The translations under genes and the position numbers were made by a program. A stretch of DNA of 64,000 nt from Doris montereyensis (taxonomy: Eukaryota; Mollusca; Gastropoda; Nudibranchia; Dorididae), in contig JAXRKP010001643.1 of NCBI GenBank assembly GCA_037039925.1, forward strand, positions 7,501-71,500. The letters are read 5' to 3'. Positions 63,001 through 64,000 of the stretch are shown one piece after another; position 1 is the stretch's first letter, and each line of letters starts with the position of its first letter. The notes below the pieces were generated by a model. The model worked only from the letters and a program-made list of their open reading frames with translations. It was not told the origin of the DNA and made no database searches.

Positions 63001-64000
63001 AGACACTGTTGTGATGGTGCATCAAGTACTGTCCCAGCTCATGCCCCTAGCAAAGAGAAAGACACTGATGGTGTATCAAGCACTGTCCCAGCTCATGCCC
63101 TAGCAAAGAGAAAGACACTGTTGTGATGGTGCATCAAGTGCTGTCCCAGCTCATGCCCTAGCAAAGAGAAAGACACTGATGATGGTGCATCAAGCACTGT
63201 CCCAGCTCATGCCCTAGCAAAGAGAAAGACACTGTTGTGATGGTGCATCAAGCACTGTCCCAGCTCATGCCCTAGCAAAGAGTAAGACACTGTTGTGATG
63301 GTGCATCAAGTGCTGTCCCAGCTCATGCCCTAGCAAAGAAAGACACTGATGGTGCATCAAGCACTGTCCCAGCTCATGCCCTAGCAAAGAGAAAGACATG
63401 GTGCATCAAGAACTGTCCCAGCTCATGCCCTAGCAAAGAGAAAGACACTGTTGTGATGGTGCATCAAGCACTGTCCCAGCTCATGCCTAGCAAAGAGAAA
63501 GACACTGTTGTGATGGTGCATCAAGTGCTGTCCCAGCTCATGCCCTAGCAAAGAGAAAGACACTGTTGTGATGGTGCATCAAGCACTGTCCCAGCTCATG
63601 CCCTAGCAAAGAAAGACACTGTTGTGATGGTGCATCAAGAACTGTCCCAGCTCATGCCCTAGCAAAGAGAAAGACACTGTTGTGATGGTGCATCAAGCAC
63701 TGTCCCAGCTCATGCCCTAGCAAAGAGAAAGACACTGATGGTGCATCAAGCACTGTCCCAGCTCATGCCCTAGCAAAGAGAAAGACACTGTTGTGATGGT
63801 GCATCAAGCACTGTCCCAGCTCATGCCCTAGCAAAGAGAAAGACACTGATGGTGCATCAAGCACTGTCCCAGCTCATGCCCTAGCAAAGAGAAAGACACT
63901 GTTGTGATGGTGCATCAAGCACTGTCCCAGCTCATGCCCTAGCAAAGAGTAAGACACTGTTGTGATGGTGCATCAAGAACTGTCCCAGCTCATGCCCTAG
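60009..64000. repeat. 58-bp minisatellite array P
   Basis: About 70 copies of a 58-bp unit 'ctagcaaagagaaagacact' + 'gttgtgatggtgcatcaagc' + 'actgtcccagctcatgcc', with a common 53-bp form lacking TGTTG. The window ends inside the array. On the CLPB sense strand each unit contains TCTTTCTCTTTGCTAG|GG, a pyrimidine tract plus AG resembling a 3' splice site. Units at about 61800-62420 are hybrids with the 44-bp array ('tatgtttgaaacctgac', 'cctcatcaaacag'). Confidence 0.96.

Overview
The window looks like animal nuclear DNA, probably from an invertebrate and perhaps a mollusc. Recognisable coding sequence is split by GT-AG introns. Transposon remnants are of the LINE, SINE, PIF/Harbinger and hAT types. 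About two thirds of the 64 kb is tandem repeat. The mollusc suggestion is inference only, from the tRNA-headed SINE type and the repeat-rich, AT-rich character.

The one host gene I recognise is CLPB (SKD3), the mitochondrial AAA+ disaggregase, on the minus strand. Three exons are visible. 59561-59722 carries the D2 pore loop and Walker B, 52177-52281 carries the GAR sensor-2 motif, and 30424-30729 carries the C-terminus and stop. The 5' part of the gene lies beyond 64000. The exons for roughly 110 residues between Walker B and sensor 2 were not found. The introns are inflated by minisatellites: a 58-bp array at 60-64 kb, a 44-bp array touching the 59.56 kb exon, then 27-, 97-, 68- and 65-bp arrays. 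The last intron, 21.4 kb, holds a 13-kb family of 21/31-bp repeats, a LINE remnant and a hAT remnant.

Downstream of CLPB (1 to about 30 kb) no host gene is recognisable. From the left there are arrays with periods 34, 37, 35, 37, 37, 24 and 37 bp (1-13268), then a SINE, a 440-bp trinucleotide tract and a LINE remnant (14999-18180) inserted into a 36-bp array that continues to 22.4 kb. Next come a complete PIF/Harbinger element with TIRs and a TAA target duplication (23995-25496), a second SINE abutting it, a 32-bp array and a 3-kb 31-bp array (26816-29795).

The most notable observation is the 44-bp minisatellite in CLPB. Each unit is a copy of the end of the neighbouring exon plus its 5' splice site, so about 19 decoy donor sites follow the true one, and the exon-like part carries an in-frame TAA. 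Other observations are higher-order repeats inside several arrays, a minisatellite grown from hAT transposase coding sequence, and a LINE that splits an array. Several stretches are mosaics of neighbouring repeats and may be assembly errors. Long open frames inside the arrays are by-products of periods divisible by three or of stop-poor monomers and are not annotated as genes.
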